This document shows positions 46,485 to 55,932 of a stretch of DNA of 64,000 bases, in pieces (the first letter of the stretch is position 1; each line of letters begins with the position of its first letter). Source of the DNA: Micromonospora sp. R77 (GTDB taxonomy: Bacteria; Actinomycetota; Actinomycetes; Mycobacteriales; Micromonosporaceae); assembly GCF_022747945.1 (NCBI RefSeq), contig NZ_JALDST010000001.1:2480001-2544000 (forward strand), in the 5' to 3' direction. Under the pieces are notes generated by a model, which worked only from the letters and a program-made list of their open reading frames with translations, was not told the origin of the DNA and did no database searches. The translations under genes were made by a program, and so were the position numbers.

Positions 46485-47078
46485 TCAGACCGCCCGACGA
46501 CCCTCGAAGGCCCGACCCAGCGTGATCTCGTCGGCGTACTCCAGATCGCCGCCGACCGGCAGACCGCTCGCCAGCCGGGTGACCGCGATGCCCATCGGCT
46601 TCACCATCAGGGCGAGATAGGTAGCGGTTGCCTCACCCTCCGTGTTCGGATCGGTGGCCAGGATCAACTCGCGCACCGTGCCACCGCTCAGCCGGGTCAT
46701 CAGCTCCCGGATCCGCAGGTTGTCCGGGCCGATCCCCTCCAGCGGATTGATCGCGCCGCCGAGCACGTGATAGCGCCCGCGGAACTCACCGGTCCGCTCG
46801 ATTGCCACCACGTCCTTCGGTTCCTCCACCACGCAGAGCACCTCGTCCGTACGACGGGGGTCGCGGCAGATCCGGCACTGCTCCGACTCGGCCACGTTGA
46901 AGCAGGTGGTGCAGAACCGCACCAGCTCCTTGACCTTGCGCAGCGCGCCGGCCAGCCGGTTGACGTCGGCCGGGTCGGCGGACAGGACGTGGAAGGCGAT
47001 CCGCTGGGCGCTCTTCGGGCCCACGCCCGGCAGCCGTCCCAGCTCGTCGATCAAGTCCTGGATGGCACCCTCGTACAT
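46485..47078 (-). CDS. recR: Recombination mediator RecR
   Basis: A 197-residue RecR, standard length. It has the helix-hairpin-helix [17 protein letters not shown], the four-cysteine zinc finger ([16 protein letters not shown]) and the Toprim domain with [12 protein letters not shown] and [16 protein letters not shown]. With RecO/RecF it loads RecA onto SSB-coated gaps. It is preceded by ybaB with a seven-base gap, as in most bacteria. Confidence 0.97.
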   Translation of the reverse strand: MYEGAIQDLIDELGRLPGVGPKSAQRIAFHVLSADPADVNRLAGALRKVKELVRFCTTCFNVAESEQCRICRDPRRTDEVLCVVEEPKDVVAIERTGEFRGRYHVLGGAINPLEGIGPDNLRIRELMTRLSGGTVRELILATDPNTEGEATATYLALMVKPMGIAVTRLASGLPVGGDLEYADEITLGRAFEGRRAV

Positions 47079-47085
47079 CTGCCGC

Positions 47086-47418
47086 TCAGAAACCGGGCAG
47101 GCCGAGGCCGCCCATGCCGCCGGTGACCGGGCCCATCTTCTTCTCAGTCAGCTCGCGGGCCGCGTCGGCGGCGTTGCGCACGGCCGCCACGACCAGGTCC
47201 TCCAGGGTCTCCATGTCGTCCGGGTCGACCGCCTTCGGGTCGATCTTGATCGCCTTCAGCTCGCCGGTGCCGTCGACCGTCGCGGTGACCAGCCCGCCAC
47301 CGGCGGTCCCGGTCAGCTCCGCGTCGGCCAGCTCGGCCTGGGCCTTGGCGATCTGCTGCTGCATCTTCTGCGCCTGCTTCAGCATCTGCTGCATGTTCGG
47401 CTGTCCACCTGGGCGCAC
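47086..47418 (-). CDS. YbaB/EbfC nucleoid-associated protein
   Basis: A 110-residue DNA-binding protein of the YbaB family. The N-terminal Gln/Lys coiled coil ([19 protein letters not shown]) and the core with [25 protein letters not shown] are diagnostic. It lies between dnaX and recR as usual. AAGGAG precedes the GTG start. Confidence 0.96.
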   Translation of the reverse strand: MRPGGQPNMQQMLKQAQKMQQQIAKAQAELADAELTGTAGGGLVTATVDGTGELKAIKIDPKAVDPDDMETLEDLVVAAVRNAADAARELTEKKMGPVTGGMGGLGLPGF

Positions 47419-47504
47419 GGATGGCTCCTTCTCGCACTCGTCTGCTCGGCCGCGCCCAGCCTAGTCGGGCGGCGGCACCCGTCCCCGCCGGTCGCCCACG
47501 CGCC

Positions 47505-50383
47505 TCAGCGCGCGTCGACCTCGTCGATCTTCTCGGCGCCGAACGCCTCCCGGAGCAGCTGCACCGCCTGCTCCTCGCTCGACTGCCGGGCGGTCCGCTC
47601 GTCGATCACCTCGTCCAGCGGCTCGTCACCCGGGTCGAAACCCTCGTAGGCGGGAGCGGCCGGGGCGGCGCTCGCCCGGGCCCCGCCACCCCGGATCGGC
47701 CCGTCGTAGTCCGGGTCGTAGGGCGGCTCGCCGGCCCACTCCGGGTCGGCGGTCTTCCGCCCGGACGGCGCGGGCCGCGGTCCCCGACCCGCGCCGGCAC
47801 CCGCCGCAGCCGCCCGGGCCGCCGCGATCGCGCTGCTCACCGGCGGTCCGCCGGTCGCGGCCGGGGTCGGCTGCGGCACCGGCCGGGGTACGGCGGGAGC
47901 CGCCGTGGCCGCCGGGGCGGCGACCGCCGTCGCGGTGGCCGTGGCACCACCCGGCCGGGCCGGCTCGGGCCACGCCTCCGCGTCGCCGGTCGCACCGCCG
48001 GGACCGGCCAACTCGGAACGCTGGTCGGCGCCGGGCGCGCTGCCGCCCGGGCGGGCCGGCTCGGGCCAGTCCTCGTCGTCGACCGGCGCACCCGACACGC
48101 CATCGCCACTGGCCATCTGGCTGCCGGAACCGGTCATGCCCGGCCCGGAAGCACCGGCGGACGCGCCGGCCGAAGCGTGGGACGCGCTCCCCACCGGGCC
48201 GCCAGCCGGTCCGGCGCTCCGACCCGGCGCACCGCCGGCACGACCTGCCGGCCCACCGGAGTTTCCGGCCGGGCCGCCGGAGCCGGCCTGACCCACGGAG
48301 CCAGACCCGGTGGCCTGACCCGGGCCGGCGACCGGCGCGGATGCTCCCGGACCACCGGACAGGTTCGGCGCACCGGACGGACCTTGGCCACCGGAGGGAC
48401 CTGAGCCGCCGGACTCGCTCGGACCACCGGACGCGCTCGGACCGCCGGCCTGGGCGGACGAGCCTGGGCCACCGGGCTGCGCGGACGGGCCTGGGCCGCC
48501 GGCCTGGGTGGACGGGTCGCCGGACGGCGGTGCGGGAGCCGGGCGGGCGGGACGCGAGGAGCCGCCGAGCGACACCCCGCCCCGCTCGCCGGCCACCTCG
48601 CAGCGGATCTGCCAGCGACCGCCCAGCTCCTCGTAGAGCGCGTCGGTGAGCACCGCGGCGTGGTCCGACATCATCTTGGCCAGCACGGTCGACTTCACCG
48701 TCAGCACCAGGACGTCGCCGTCCAGCTCACGGACCACCGCGTCCCGCATCAGCGCGGCGATCCGCTTGTTGGTCCGGTTGACCTTGCCGACCACCTCGGG
48801 CCAGACCCGGCGTACCGCGACGGCGTCCAGCGCGCCGGGGGCGGCGGCACCGGGACGCGGCGGCTCGGGGTGCCGGGGTCGGGCATGACCGCCGACGGCG
48901 GCACGACCCGCCGGGGCGGGACCCCGGAATCCGGGCCGGCCGGACCAGCGGCGGCGACGCCGGCCGGCACGCCGCCACCGGGGCCAATGGATTCAGGGGC
49001 GGAACGGGCGGCGTTCGCCGAGTCGGGGACGGCCGGTGCGGAACGGGCGGCGGTCGCGGCGGCGCGGGCGGCAGCCGCCCCGGTCGGCGCGGCGGCGGCC
49101 GCCGGCGGGCCGGCGGTCTGCGGGTCGGACGCGGCGCTCGGGGCGGGCGGCTCCTGGCGTACCGGAGAAGGATGGGCGACCGGTACGGAGCCGGCGGCGG
49201 CCGGCGGCGGCTCGGAGCCACCCAGGGTGAGCCGGCGTTCCATCCGCTCCAGGCGCTGGAGCAGGCCACCGGTGGTGTCGTCCACGCCGGGCAGCAGCAT
49301 CCGGGCGCAGATCAGCTCCAGCAGCAGCCGGGGCGCGGTGGTGCCGCGCATGTCGACCAGGCCGTTGTGCACGATGTCGGCGCAGCGGGACAGGGTGCCC
49401 GGGCCGAGCCGCTGGGCCTGGGCGGCCATCCGCTCGATCTGGTCGGACGGGCCGTCGATGAGCCCCTTGGTGGCGGCGTCCGGCACCTGCTGGAGCACGA
49501 TCAGGTCCCGCAGGCGCTCCAGGAGGTCGGCGGCGAACCGGCGCGGGTCGTGCCCGGCCTCGGCCACCCGGTCGACGGTGGCGTACGCCGCCGCGCCGTC
49601 CCCGGCCGCGAGGGCGTCGCACATCTCGTCGATCAGCGCCGAGTCGGTGACCCCGAGCAGCGCGGCGGCCCGGGCGTAGCCGACCCCGTCGGGGCCGGCG
49701 CCCGCGATGAGCTGGTCGAGCACGGAGAGGCTGTCCCGGGCACTGCCGCCACCGGCGCGCACGACGAGCGGGAAGACGGCAGGGTCGACGGTCACGCCCT
49801 CGGCCTCGCAGAGCTGCTCCAGATAGGGCCGGAGCGTCTTCGGCGGGATCAGCCGGAACGGGTAGTGGTGGGTACGCGACTTGATCGTGCCGAGCACCTT
49901 CTCGGGCTCGGTGGTGGCGAAGATGAACTTGACGTACTCCGGGGGCTCCTCGACCAGCTTGAGCAGGGCGTTGAAGCCGGCCGACGAGACCATGTGCGCC
50001 TCGTCGATGACATAGATCTTGAAGCGGCTGCGGGCCGGTGCGAAGAACGCCTTCTCGCGCAGCTCCCGGGCGTCGTCGACGCCGCCGTGGCTGGCCGCGT
50101 CGATCTCGATGACGTCGATCGAGCCGGCGCCGTCGGTGGCCAGCGAGCGGCAGGACTCACACTGCCCGCACGGCTCCGGGGTCGGGCCCTGCTCGCAGTT
50201 GAGCGAGCGGGCCAGGATCCGGGCGCTGGAGGTCTTGCCGCAGCCCCGGGGGCCGGAGAAGAGGTACGCGTGGTTGAGCCGCCCGCTGCGCAACGCCTGC
50301 GACAGCGGTTCGGTGACGTGCTCCTGCCCGATGACCTCGGCGAACGTACGGGGCCGGTACTTGCGGTAAAGGGCCAGTGCCAC
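47505..50383 (-). CDS. dnaX: DNA polymerase III gamma/tau subunit, interrupted by a one-base frameshift
   Basis: The clamp-loader ATPase. The first frame from the GTG at 50383 has Walker A GPRGCGKTSS (about 44-53), a four-cysteine zinc module, YVIDEAHM, and lid and collar domains. It enters a Pro/Ala linker, and at the five-G run 48837-48841 the tau domain V (VGKVNRTNKRIAALMRD...) switches frame. One added base joins them into 959 residues. Without it the first frame ends at 48749. A Gly/Ser/Pro/Ala linker of about 250 residues, with two copies of WPEPARPGG, leads to a conserved acidic tail (SSEEQAVQLLREAFGAEKIDEV). A single-base sequencing error is the most likely cause, but programmed frameshifting is known for dnaX in other bacteria. 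Confidence 0.92.
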
Positions 50384-50493
50384 CCGTCCCGCCTCCTCTC
50401 GACCGAGCCATTCTGCGCCGGTCAGGCGCGGGTGACCACCCACCACCCCGTGACCTGACCCGCAGGGACGTTACCGGCACCCGGAGACAGAAA

Positions 50494-50583
50494 GGCCCCC
50501 CGTGCACCCGTCAGAGCCCGCTTATCCTTGCTGCCTTCCGGCCCTGGGGAGGTTCACGAGATGCACGCCGCACGGGGGGTGCC
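50494..50583 (-). ncRNA. ffs: Signal recognition particle RNA (small bacterial type)
   Basis: The conserved apical loop GGCCGGAAGGCAGCAAGGATAAGC lies in the centre of a long hairpin, split here as GGCCGGAAGGCAGCAAGG plus ATAAGC. The ends pair through CCCCCCGTGC and GCACGGGGGG. The length is about 90 bases. It partners Ffh in co-translational targeting. The position between dnaX and tRNA-Ser is common in actinobacteria. Confidence 0.93.
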
Positions 50584-50663
50584 GCCAAGCCTACCCGACC
50601 CGGCGTGGATCTTCAGGGGGTGGTGGGGTGGCCGGCCGTCACGGGACCTGTATCCTGGCTCGC

Positions 50664-50748
50664 GGAGGATTCGCCTAGAGGCCTAGGGCGCACGCTTGGA
50701 AAGCGTGTTGGGTTAACACCCTCACGAGTTCGAATCTCGTATCCTCCG
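50664..50748 (+). tRNA. tRNA-Ser (anticodon GGA)
   Basis: An 85-base class II tRNA: acceptor GGAGGAT/ATCCTCC, anticodon loop TTGGAAA (anticodon GGA), a long variable arm and a T arm AGTTCGAATCT. CCA is not encoded. TATCCT at 50651-50656 is a plausible -10 box. Confidence 0.96.
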
Positions 50749-50759
50749 CCTTCGACAAA

Positions 50760-50788
50760 GGGCCGGCCCGGTTCAGGGCCGGCCCTTT
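50760..50788 (+). terminator. Terminator of tRNA-Ser(GGA)
   Basis: A 10-base stem GGGCCGGCCC (50760-50769 with 50776-50785) followed by TTTCT, the most classical rho-independent signal in the window. Confidence 0.85.
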
Positions 50789-50895
50789 CTCGTTCCACGA
50801 GCCGCCACGGAGGCGTGCACCGGCGACATCGCGGCCCGGAACGCGGCGTCTGATCACCGCCAGACGGCCGGCCCGCCGCCGAGCAGGCTGGTGGC

Positions 50896-51639
50896 ATGAG
50901 CGGAGTTCTGGACGGAAAAGTGGCGTTGGTGACCGGCGGCAGCCGGGGGATCGGGGCCGCGGTGGCCCTGCGGCTGGCCCGGGAGGGCGCCGACGTGGCG
51001 CTCACCTACGAGCAGCGCGCCGACCGCGCGACGGAGCTGGTCGAGCAGATCAAGGCGGTCGGGCGCCGGGCGTGGGCGGTACGGACGGACAGCGCGGACG
51101 AGACCGCCGTACGCGCCGCGGTGGACCGGACCGCCGCGGAGTTCGGCCGGCTGGACGTGCTGGTGAACAACGCCGGGGTGCTCCTGGTGGGCCCGGTGGA
51201 GGAGCTCGGTCCGGCCGAGTTCGACCGGACGGTGGCGGTCAACGTGCGAGCGCCGTACGTGGCCTCGCAGGCGGCGGCCCGGCACATGACCGAGGGTGGG
51301 CGGATCATCAGCATCGGCAGCAACATGGCGGAGCGGACGGTGTTCCCCGGTTTCGCCCTGTACGCCCTGAGCAAGACCGCCCTGGTCGGCCTGACCAAGG
51401 GTCTCGGCCGGGAGCTGGGTGAGCGGGGCATCACGGTGAACCTGGTGAATCCGGGACCGACCGACACCGACGCCAACCCGGCCGACGGGCCGAACGCGGG
51501 AACCGTCCGGGGCTTCACCGCGCTGGGCCGGTACGCCGCGCCGGCCGACATCGCCGGCGCCGTGGCCTTCCTGGCCGGGCCGGACGGCGGCTACGTCACC
51601 GGCGCGACGCTGAACGTCGACGGCGGCTTCACCATCTGA
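50896..51639 (+). CDS. SDR-family oxidoreductase (3-oxoacyl-ACP reductase-like)
   Basis: A 247-residue classical short-chain dehydrogenase. It has the cofactor motif TGGSRGIGAA (about residues 13-22), NNAG, the catalytic Ser-Tyr-Lys with YALSK, and NPGPTDTD. The C-terminal GGYVTGATLNVDGGF is the usual end. Basic residues after the glycine motif favour NADPH. It is a single gene; the substrate is unknown. Confidence 0.93.
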   Translation: MSGVLDGKVALVTGGSRGIGAAVALRLAREGADVALTYEQRADRATELVEQIKAVGRRAWAVRTDSADETAVRAAVDRTAAEFGRLDVLVNNAGVLLVGPVEELGPAEFDRTVAVNVRAPYVASQAAARHMTEGGRIISIGSNMAERTVFPGFALYALSKTALVGLTKGLGRELGERGITVNLVNPGPTDTDANPADGPNAGTVRGFTALGRYAAPADIAGAVAFLAGPDGGYVTGATLNVDGGFTI

Positions 51640-51771
51640 CCCGTGACGGTGCGGCGCGCAGCTGCTCCCGTGGCTCGCGCCGCACCGTCGCTCTGGAGCG
51701 GTTCAGCTTCGTTTGCTGCAAACAGATGGGCAATGAGCAAGTCGAAGACGACCGGAGCGCAGATTTGAGGC

Positions 51772-51801
51772 TTGACAAGTTAACCGGTTCATCAGCACCA
51801 T
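51772..51801 (+). promoter_or_regulatory. Candidate mannanase promoter/operator
   Basis: A perfect TTGACA (51772-51777) is followed by GTTAACCGGTTCA, with the palindrome AACCGGTT at 51782-51789 in the spacer and a weak CACCAT -10 at 51796. GTTAACCGGT also occurs in the inverted repeat at 57188. A repressor bound here would block the promoter. The leader to the gene is about 130 bases. Confidence 0.35.
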
Positions 51802-51928
51802 CGTCGATATCTTTCTCTGGTCCGGCCGTCGGGGGCAACCGGCAGCCGGGCCGGTCCGGGCAGAGCTGGGTGACCACCACAGGGACGCGCCACGTCCGTA
51901 CCCACCACCACCCGTACGGGAGATCCTG

Positions 51929-53707
51929 ATGACCCATCGCACCCGCACGCGGGCCTGCCTGGCCGGGGCGGCGGCAGCCGTCACCGTGCTGGCCGGCACC
52001 CTCGTGACGATGCCGTCCGCGCAGGCCGCGGCCGGCACCTGCTCGGTCCAGTACCAGGTCACCAACGACTGGGGTTCCGGCGCGACCACGAACCTGACCG
52101 TCACCAACCTCAGCGCCACCCCGGTCAACGGCTGGACCCTCGCCTGGACCTTCCCCGGCAACCAGGTCGTCGGCGACATCTGGAACGCCACCAAGACCCA
52201 GTCCGGCGCGAACGTCACCGCCACCAACGTCAGCTACAGCGCCGGGATCCCGGCGAACGGCGGCACGGTCAGCTTCGGCTTCAACGTGACCTACAGCGGG
52301 TCGAACCCGGCCCCGACCGCGTTCACGCTCAACGGGGCGGCCTGCGGCGACCCGACGCCCGGTCCGAGCGGCACCCCGACCGGCACGCCCAGCCCCGGCC
52401 CGACGAGCCCGAGCCCGAACCCGAGCCCGAGCAGCACCGCGCCGGCCGGCAACCTGGCGTTGAACCGGCCGACCACCGCCTCGTCGAACGAGAGCACCAG
52501 CCTCAGCTCGAACCTGGCGGTCGACGGGAACGGCGGGACCCGCTGGTCCAGCCTCTACACCGACCCGCAGTGGATCCAGGTGGACCTGGGTGCGACGTAC
52601 CCGATCTCGCTGGTCCGGCTCCGCTGGGAGGCCGCCTACGGCAGGGCGTACCAGATCCAGACCTCGACGGACGGGACCAGCTGGACCCCGGTCTACAGCA
52701 CCACCAGCGGCGACGGCGGCACCGACGACCTGGCGGTGACCGGCAGCGGCCGGTACGTCCGGATGTCCGGCACCGCGCGCGGCACCGCCTGGGGTTACTC
52801 GCTCTACGAGTTCGAGGTGTACGCGGTCAAGCCGCCCACCCCGCCCGGCCCCAACTGCGGCCAGGAGCCGGCCGACCCGCAGGCGAACTCGAAGGTCCGC
52901 AACCTGATCTGCTACCTGAAGACGCACTCCTACGTCAGCGGGCAGACCGACCTGCCGGACGCCGACAAGGTGCAGCAGCTGACCGGCCGCTACCCGGCGA
53001 TCGTGGCGTTCGACTTCATGGAGTACACCAAGGGCAGCATCCAGACCCAGCAGGTGATCGACTGGGCGAAGAACCGCAAGGGCATCGTCGCCTTCCAGTG
53101 GCACTGGTACTGCCCGCGCGGCGGCAACTACTCCGCCCCGTGCGACTTCCAGCCCGACCTGAACAACCCGTCGTCGCAGCTCTACAAGGACATCGACCTG
53201 GTGGTGGCCGAGCTGAAGAAGATGGGCGACGCCGGAGTGCCGGTGCTGTTCCGGCCGCTGCACGAGGCCAACAACAACTACATGTGGTGGACCAAGAAGG
53301 GTCAGGACGCCTACAAGCAGCTCTGGCGGCTGATCTACCAGCGCGCCCAGCTCGCCGGGGCGCACAACATCGTCTGGGTCTTCAACGGCATGGCCTCCGG
53401 CCAGGGCAGCTCGCTGGCGTCCTGGTACCCGGGCGACGCCTACGTCGACCTGGTCACCTCCGACTACTTCCAGAGCTGGAGCGACTTCGACACGACGAAG
53501 GCGGTCAGCAGCAGCAAGACCACCGGGGTGGCGGAGACGTTCAGCCCGCTGAACCCGTCGTCCGACCCGGCCTGGCCGTACTTCGTGGTCTGGGCGTCCC
53601 GCGACTGGGCCGGCAGCGGCAAGGACGTGGCCGGTCTGTGGAAGACCGCGATGGCGAACCCGAAGACCATCTCCATCGACCAACTGCCGGACATGTCCGC
53701 CTGGTGA
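51929..53707 (+). CDS. Secreted GH26 beta-mannanase with CBM2 and F5/8 type C (CBM32-like) domains
   Basis: A 592-residue exported glycoside hydrolase. A signal peptide ends near SAQAAAG. A CBM2 cellulose-binding domain follows (about 36-140, with CSVQYQVTNDWGSGATTNL), then a Pro/Ser/Thr linker, a discoidin-like domain (about 175-305, with LALNRPTTASSNES) and a GH26 domain to the end. The acid/base is Glu446 (RPLHEANNN) and the nucleophile Glu536 (GVAETFSP). It should cut internal beta-1,4-mannosidic bonds in plant mannan. It stands alone with its own promoter region (51640-51928) and a strong terminator. No sugar transporter or LacI regulator is adjacent. Confidence 0.95.
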   Translation: MTHRTRTRACLAGAAAAVTVLAGTLVTMPSAQAAAGTCSVQYQVTNDWGSGATTNLTVTNLSATPVNGWTLAWTFPGNQVVGDIWNATKTQSGANVTATNVSYSAGIPANGGTVSFGFNVTYSGSNPAPTAFTLNGAACGDPTPGPSGTPTGTPSPGPTSPSPNPSPSSTAPAGNLALNRPTTASSNESTSLSSNLAVDGNGGTRWSSLYTDPQWIQVDLGATYPISLVRLRWEAAYGRAYQIQTSTDGTSWTPVYSTTSGDGGTDDLAVTGSGRYVRMSGTARGTAWGYSLYEFEVYAVKPPTPPGPNCGQEPADPQANSKVRNLICYLKTHSYVSGQTDLPDADKVQQLTGRYPAIVAFDFMEYTKGSIQTQQVIDWAKNRKGIVAFQWHWYCPRGGNYSAPCDFQPDLNNPSSQLYKDIDLVVAELKKMGDAGVPVLFRPLHEANNNYMWWTKKGQDAYKQLWRLIYQRAQLAGAHNIVWVFNGMASGQGSSLASWYPGDAYVDLVTSDYFQSWSDFDTTKAVSSSKTTGVAETFSPLNPSSDPAWPYFVVWASRDWAGSGKDVAGLWKTAMANPKTISIDQLPDMSAW

Positions 53708-53715
53708 TGACCTGA

Positions 53716-53757
53716 CCGCAAAGGGGCCGGCTCCGCGCGGAGCCGGCCCCTTTGCGG
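53716..53757 (+). terminator. Terminator of the mannanase gene
   Basis: A perfect 19-base stem (53716-53734 with 53739-53757) with a GCGC loop, the longest hairpin in the window. Confidence 0.93.
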
Positions 53758-53816
53758 GTACGGACCCGGTTGCGATGATCTGTGCCGGGGCACCCGGACC
53801 GGCAACGGCGGATCCG

Positions 53817-53848
53817 TCGTACACATGTTCCATCCACAGGCTGTGGAC
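53817..53848 (+). promoter_or_regulatory. Composite LexA-like and DnaA-box-like element, copy 2
   Basis: TCGTACACATGTTCCA (53817-53832) matches the actinobacterial SOS box at 14 of 16 positions. It runs directly into the palindrome TCCACAGGCTGTGGA (53833-53847). The order matches copy 1 at 28756-28800 read on the other strand. It ends 15 bases before the ATG at 53863. Confidence 0.45.
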
Positions 53849-53862
53849 GGCGAGAGGATCGG

Positions 53863-54477
53863 ATGAGTTACCAGCTCAGCGCGGTGGTGGCCGACGTGGA
53901 CCTGTTGCGCGAGCAGACCGCCGAGTTGGACCACGCGGTGCTCGGCGCGCTGCGACAGGACTTCGCGCTGCTACCGGTGACGCCGCAGCTGGTGCAGGAG
54001 CTGACCGGCGCGCTGCCGGACTTCGCGGTCGAGGAGCCGTCGGCCGAGCAGCCGTTCCAGCTCGTCCTCTCGCCCCTGCTGGCGGAGCTGTTGGCCGGCT
54101 GGTCGCGGCGGGGACCGGTGGCGTATCTGGAGGCGGAGTTCGCCGGCGGGCTGGGCCATCAGGCGTCGGTGGTGTGGCTGGGCGGCGAGGTGAGCTGGGG
54201 CCCGCACTTCGACGACGCCCTGGACCGGCCGCGCGAGCAATGGCCGATCAACGAGGCGCTCGCCCGGCTGGGTGCCGAGCCGGGACCGTGGATCGACCCG
54301 TTCGCCGAGCTGGGCCTGCACCTGGAGCGGGACACCGCCGGCTGGCTGGCGCACGGCCGGCGCGGGCTGTCCGCCGACTACTGGGACGAGCTGGCCGAGG
54401 AGTGGGAACTCCGGCAATCCGGCCGGCACCAGCAACCTGATCGCCCCGGTCCCGTTGGGGACTGGGGGATTCCATGA
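53863..54477 (+). CDS. Hypothetical protein, first of a coupled pair
   Basis: A 204-residue acidic protein, predicted cytoplasmic, with no signal peptide or membrane helix. It opens MSYQLSAVVADVDLLREQTAEL and has a Trp-containing middle (ASVVWLGGEVSWGPHFDDALDRP) and an acidic helix near the end. The pattern recalls immunity- or SMI1-like actinobacterial proteins, but that is only an impression. GAGAGGA precedes the ATG. Its stop overlaps the next ATG (ATGA), and the composite LexA/DnaA-like element lies immediately upstream. Confidence 0.8.
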   Translation: MSYQLSAVVADVDLLREQTAELDHAVLGALRQDFALLPVTPQLVQELTGALPDFAVEEPSAEQPFQLVLSPLLAELLAGWSRRGPVAYLEAEFAGGLGHQASVVWLGGEVSWGPHFDDALDRPREQWPINEALARLGAEPGPWIDPFAELGLHLERDTAGWLAHGRRGLSADYWDELAEEWELRQSGRHQQPDRPGPVGDWGIP

Positions 54478-55004
54478 AATTGCGACAATTTGCTTTTATC
54501 ACTGTGCTGCTGGTGGCCGCGTCGGCGGCCGGCAGCGGCGTACGTCCACTCGGGCCGCAGGTGCCGGTCCGCCCGATCGGGGCCGCCGAGGTGGTCAGCC
54601 TCGACGGGTTGGACGACATCGAGTTCGGCGCCACCGAGGAGGAGCTGGTCCGGCGCGGGGTGCTGCACACCGGGACCGACTCCTGCGGTTCCGCGCTCAC
54701 CGGCCACGGCGACGTCAGCCCGGTCTTCGTCGACGACCGGCTGGTGCTGCTCTGGCTGGACGACCCGATGAGCACGCCGGAGGGGATCACCGTCGGCACC
54801 CCGGTCGACGAGGTACGGGCCAGCTATCCGACGGCCGTCCCGCTGCACGCGCCACGGCGGACCGAACGGTTCGACGGTCTGCTCGTCCGCAACGGCGACC
54901 GCGCCTACCTCTTCCTGCACGACGGGACGACCGTCCGGGAGATCATCGCCGGGTACGCCGAGTGGGCGCGACGCCTCTTCGACGAGGCGTACGGCCCCTG
55001 CTGA
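54474..55004 (+). CDS. Exported protein of unknown function, second of a coupled pair
   Basis: A 176-residue protein with a signal peptide (about residues 1-20: MKLRQFAFITVLLVAASAAG). The mature part has a GLDDIEFGATEEELVRRGVL motif, like the short bacterial domains that begin with an 'I-xFG-s-xxxV' helix start, then TDSCGSALTGHGDVSP and a repeated GITVGTPVDEVRASYP variant. Two cysteines may form a disulfide. The first codons are unusually AT-rich (AAA TTG CGA CAA TTT GCT), probably to keep the overlap initiation site unstructured. It is translationally coupled to the preceding gene. Confidence 0.8.
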   Translation: MKLRQFAFITVLLVAASAAGSGVRPLGPQVPVRPIGAAEVVSLDGLDDIEFGATEEELVRRGVLHTGTDSCGSALTGHGDVSPVFVDDRLVLLWLDDPMSTPEGITVGTPVDEVRASYPTAVPLHAPRRTERFDGLLVRNGDRAYLFLHDGTTVREIIAGYAEWARRLFDEAYGPC

Positions 55005-55023
55005 CCGGCTGACCGGAGATGAC

Positions 55024-55050
55024 GAAGCGCCCGGGATCCCCGGGCGCTTC
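55024..55050. terminator. Bidirectional terminator
   Basis: A perfect 12-base stem (55024-55035 with 55039-55050) between the 54474 gene and the convergent tRNA-Ser gene. Confidence 0.85.
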
Positions 55051-55053
55051 GGT

Positions 55054-55143
55054 TGGCGGTGGCGGCGGGATTTGAACCCGCGGAGGGCGTAAACCCTCAC
55101 ACGCTTTCGAGGCGTGCTCCTTAGGCCACTCGGACACGCCACC
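55054..55143 (-). tRNA. tRNA-Ser (anticodon CGA)
   Basis: A 90-base class II tRNA: acceptor GGTGGCG/CGCCACC, anticodon loop CTCGAAA (anticodon CGA), a long variable arm, a T arm GGTTCAAATCC and an encoded CCA. Confidence 0.97.
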
Positions 55144-55218
55144 GCCGACGAGGGTACAGGACCCCGGGTTGGGACGCCGAACCGGTATCCCCGTCGTCGG
55201 CCTGGCAGGATCTTTGCC

Positions 55219-55926
55219 ATGAGTACGCACATCGGCGCTAAGCCGGGAGAGATCGCCGAGCGGGTCCTGATGCCGGGCGACCCGCTGCGGGCCAAGTGGA
55301 TCGCGGAGACCTACCTCGAGGGCGCCACCTGCTACTCGACGGTCCGCGGCATGCTGGGTTTCACCGGTCGCTGGAACGGCGTCGAGGTCTCCGTCCAGGG
55401 TTCCGGCATGGGCATGCCCTCCGCCTCCATCTACGCCCACGAGCTGATCAACGAGTACGGCGTGAAGACGCTGATCCGGGTGGGTTCCTGCGGGGCCCTC
55501 TCCGAGGAGCTCCAGCTGCGCGACGTGGTCGCCGCGATCGGGTCGTCCACCGACTCGAACATGAACCGGATGCGGTTCGACGGGCTGATCGACTACGCCC
55601 CGGTCGCCGACTTCGGGCTGCTGCGTACCTCGGTCGACGTGGCCGAGCGGCGCGGCATCAGCATGCGGGTCGGACCGATCCTGGCGGCGGACGCCTTCTA
55701 CACCGACCGGCCGGACCTCTACGACACGCTCGCCGACTACGGCGTCCTGGCGGTGGAGATGGAGTCGGCGGCGCTCTACACGATCGCGGCCCGGTTCAAG
55801 GCCCGGGCGCTGACCATCCTGACCGTCAGCGACCACATCAAGACCGGCGAGAAGACCACTTCGCAGGAGCGGGAGCAGACCTTCGGCCAGATGGTCGAGA
55901 TCGCCCTCGACACGGTCATCGCCTGA
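55219..55926 (+). CDS. deoD: Purine-nucleoside phosphorylase (DeoD-type)
   Basis: A 235-residue hexameric-type purine nucleoside phosphorylase. The opening [24 protein letters not shown] and the phosphate-binding and active-site segments [33 protein letters not shown] and LTVSDHI identify DeoD. It releases purine bases and (deoxy)ribose-1-phosphate for salvage. The ATG is 75 bases from the divergent tRNA-Ser(CGA). Confidence 0.95.
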   Translation: MSTHIGAKPGEIAERVLMPGDPLRAKWIAETYLEGATCYSTVRGMLGFTGRWNGVEVSVQGSGMGMPSASIYAHELINEYGVKTLIRVGSCGALSEELQLRDVVAAIGSSTDSNMNRMRFDGLIDYAPVADFGLLRTSVDVAERRGISMRVGPILAADAFYTDRPDLYDTLADYGVLAVEMESAALYTIAARFKARALTILTVSDHIKTGEKTTSQEREQTFGQMVEIALDTVIA

Positions 55927-55932
55927 TCCGGC

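Noticed and set aside
48830..48845. Classical programmed -1 frameshift site in dnaX
   Set aside because: The CCG CCC CCG context would require mismatched re-pairing of the P-site tRNA, and comparable one-base losses occur elsewhere in the window, so an error is more likely than programming.
50584..50900. tRNA-Ser(GGA) as an integration site with an attached island
   Set aside because: There is no integrase, no duplicated tRNA end and no foreign-looking genes downstream; SDR and mannanase genes follow normal codon use.
51929..53707. Horizontal acquisition of the mannanase gene
   Set aside because: Base composition and codon use match the neighbours and no mobility gene flanks it. Domain shuffling of secreted hydrolases is normal in soil actinomycetes.
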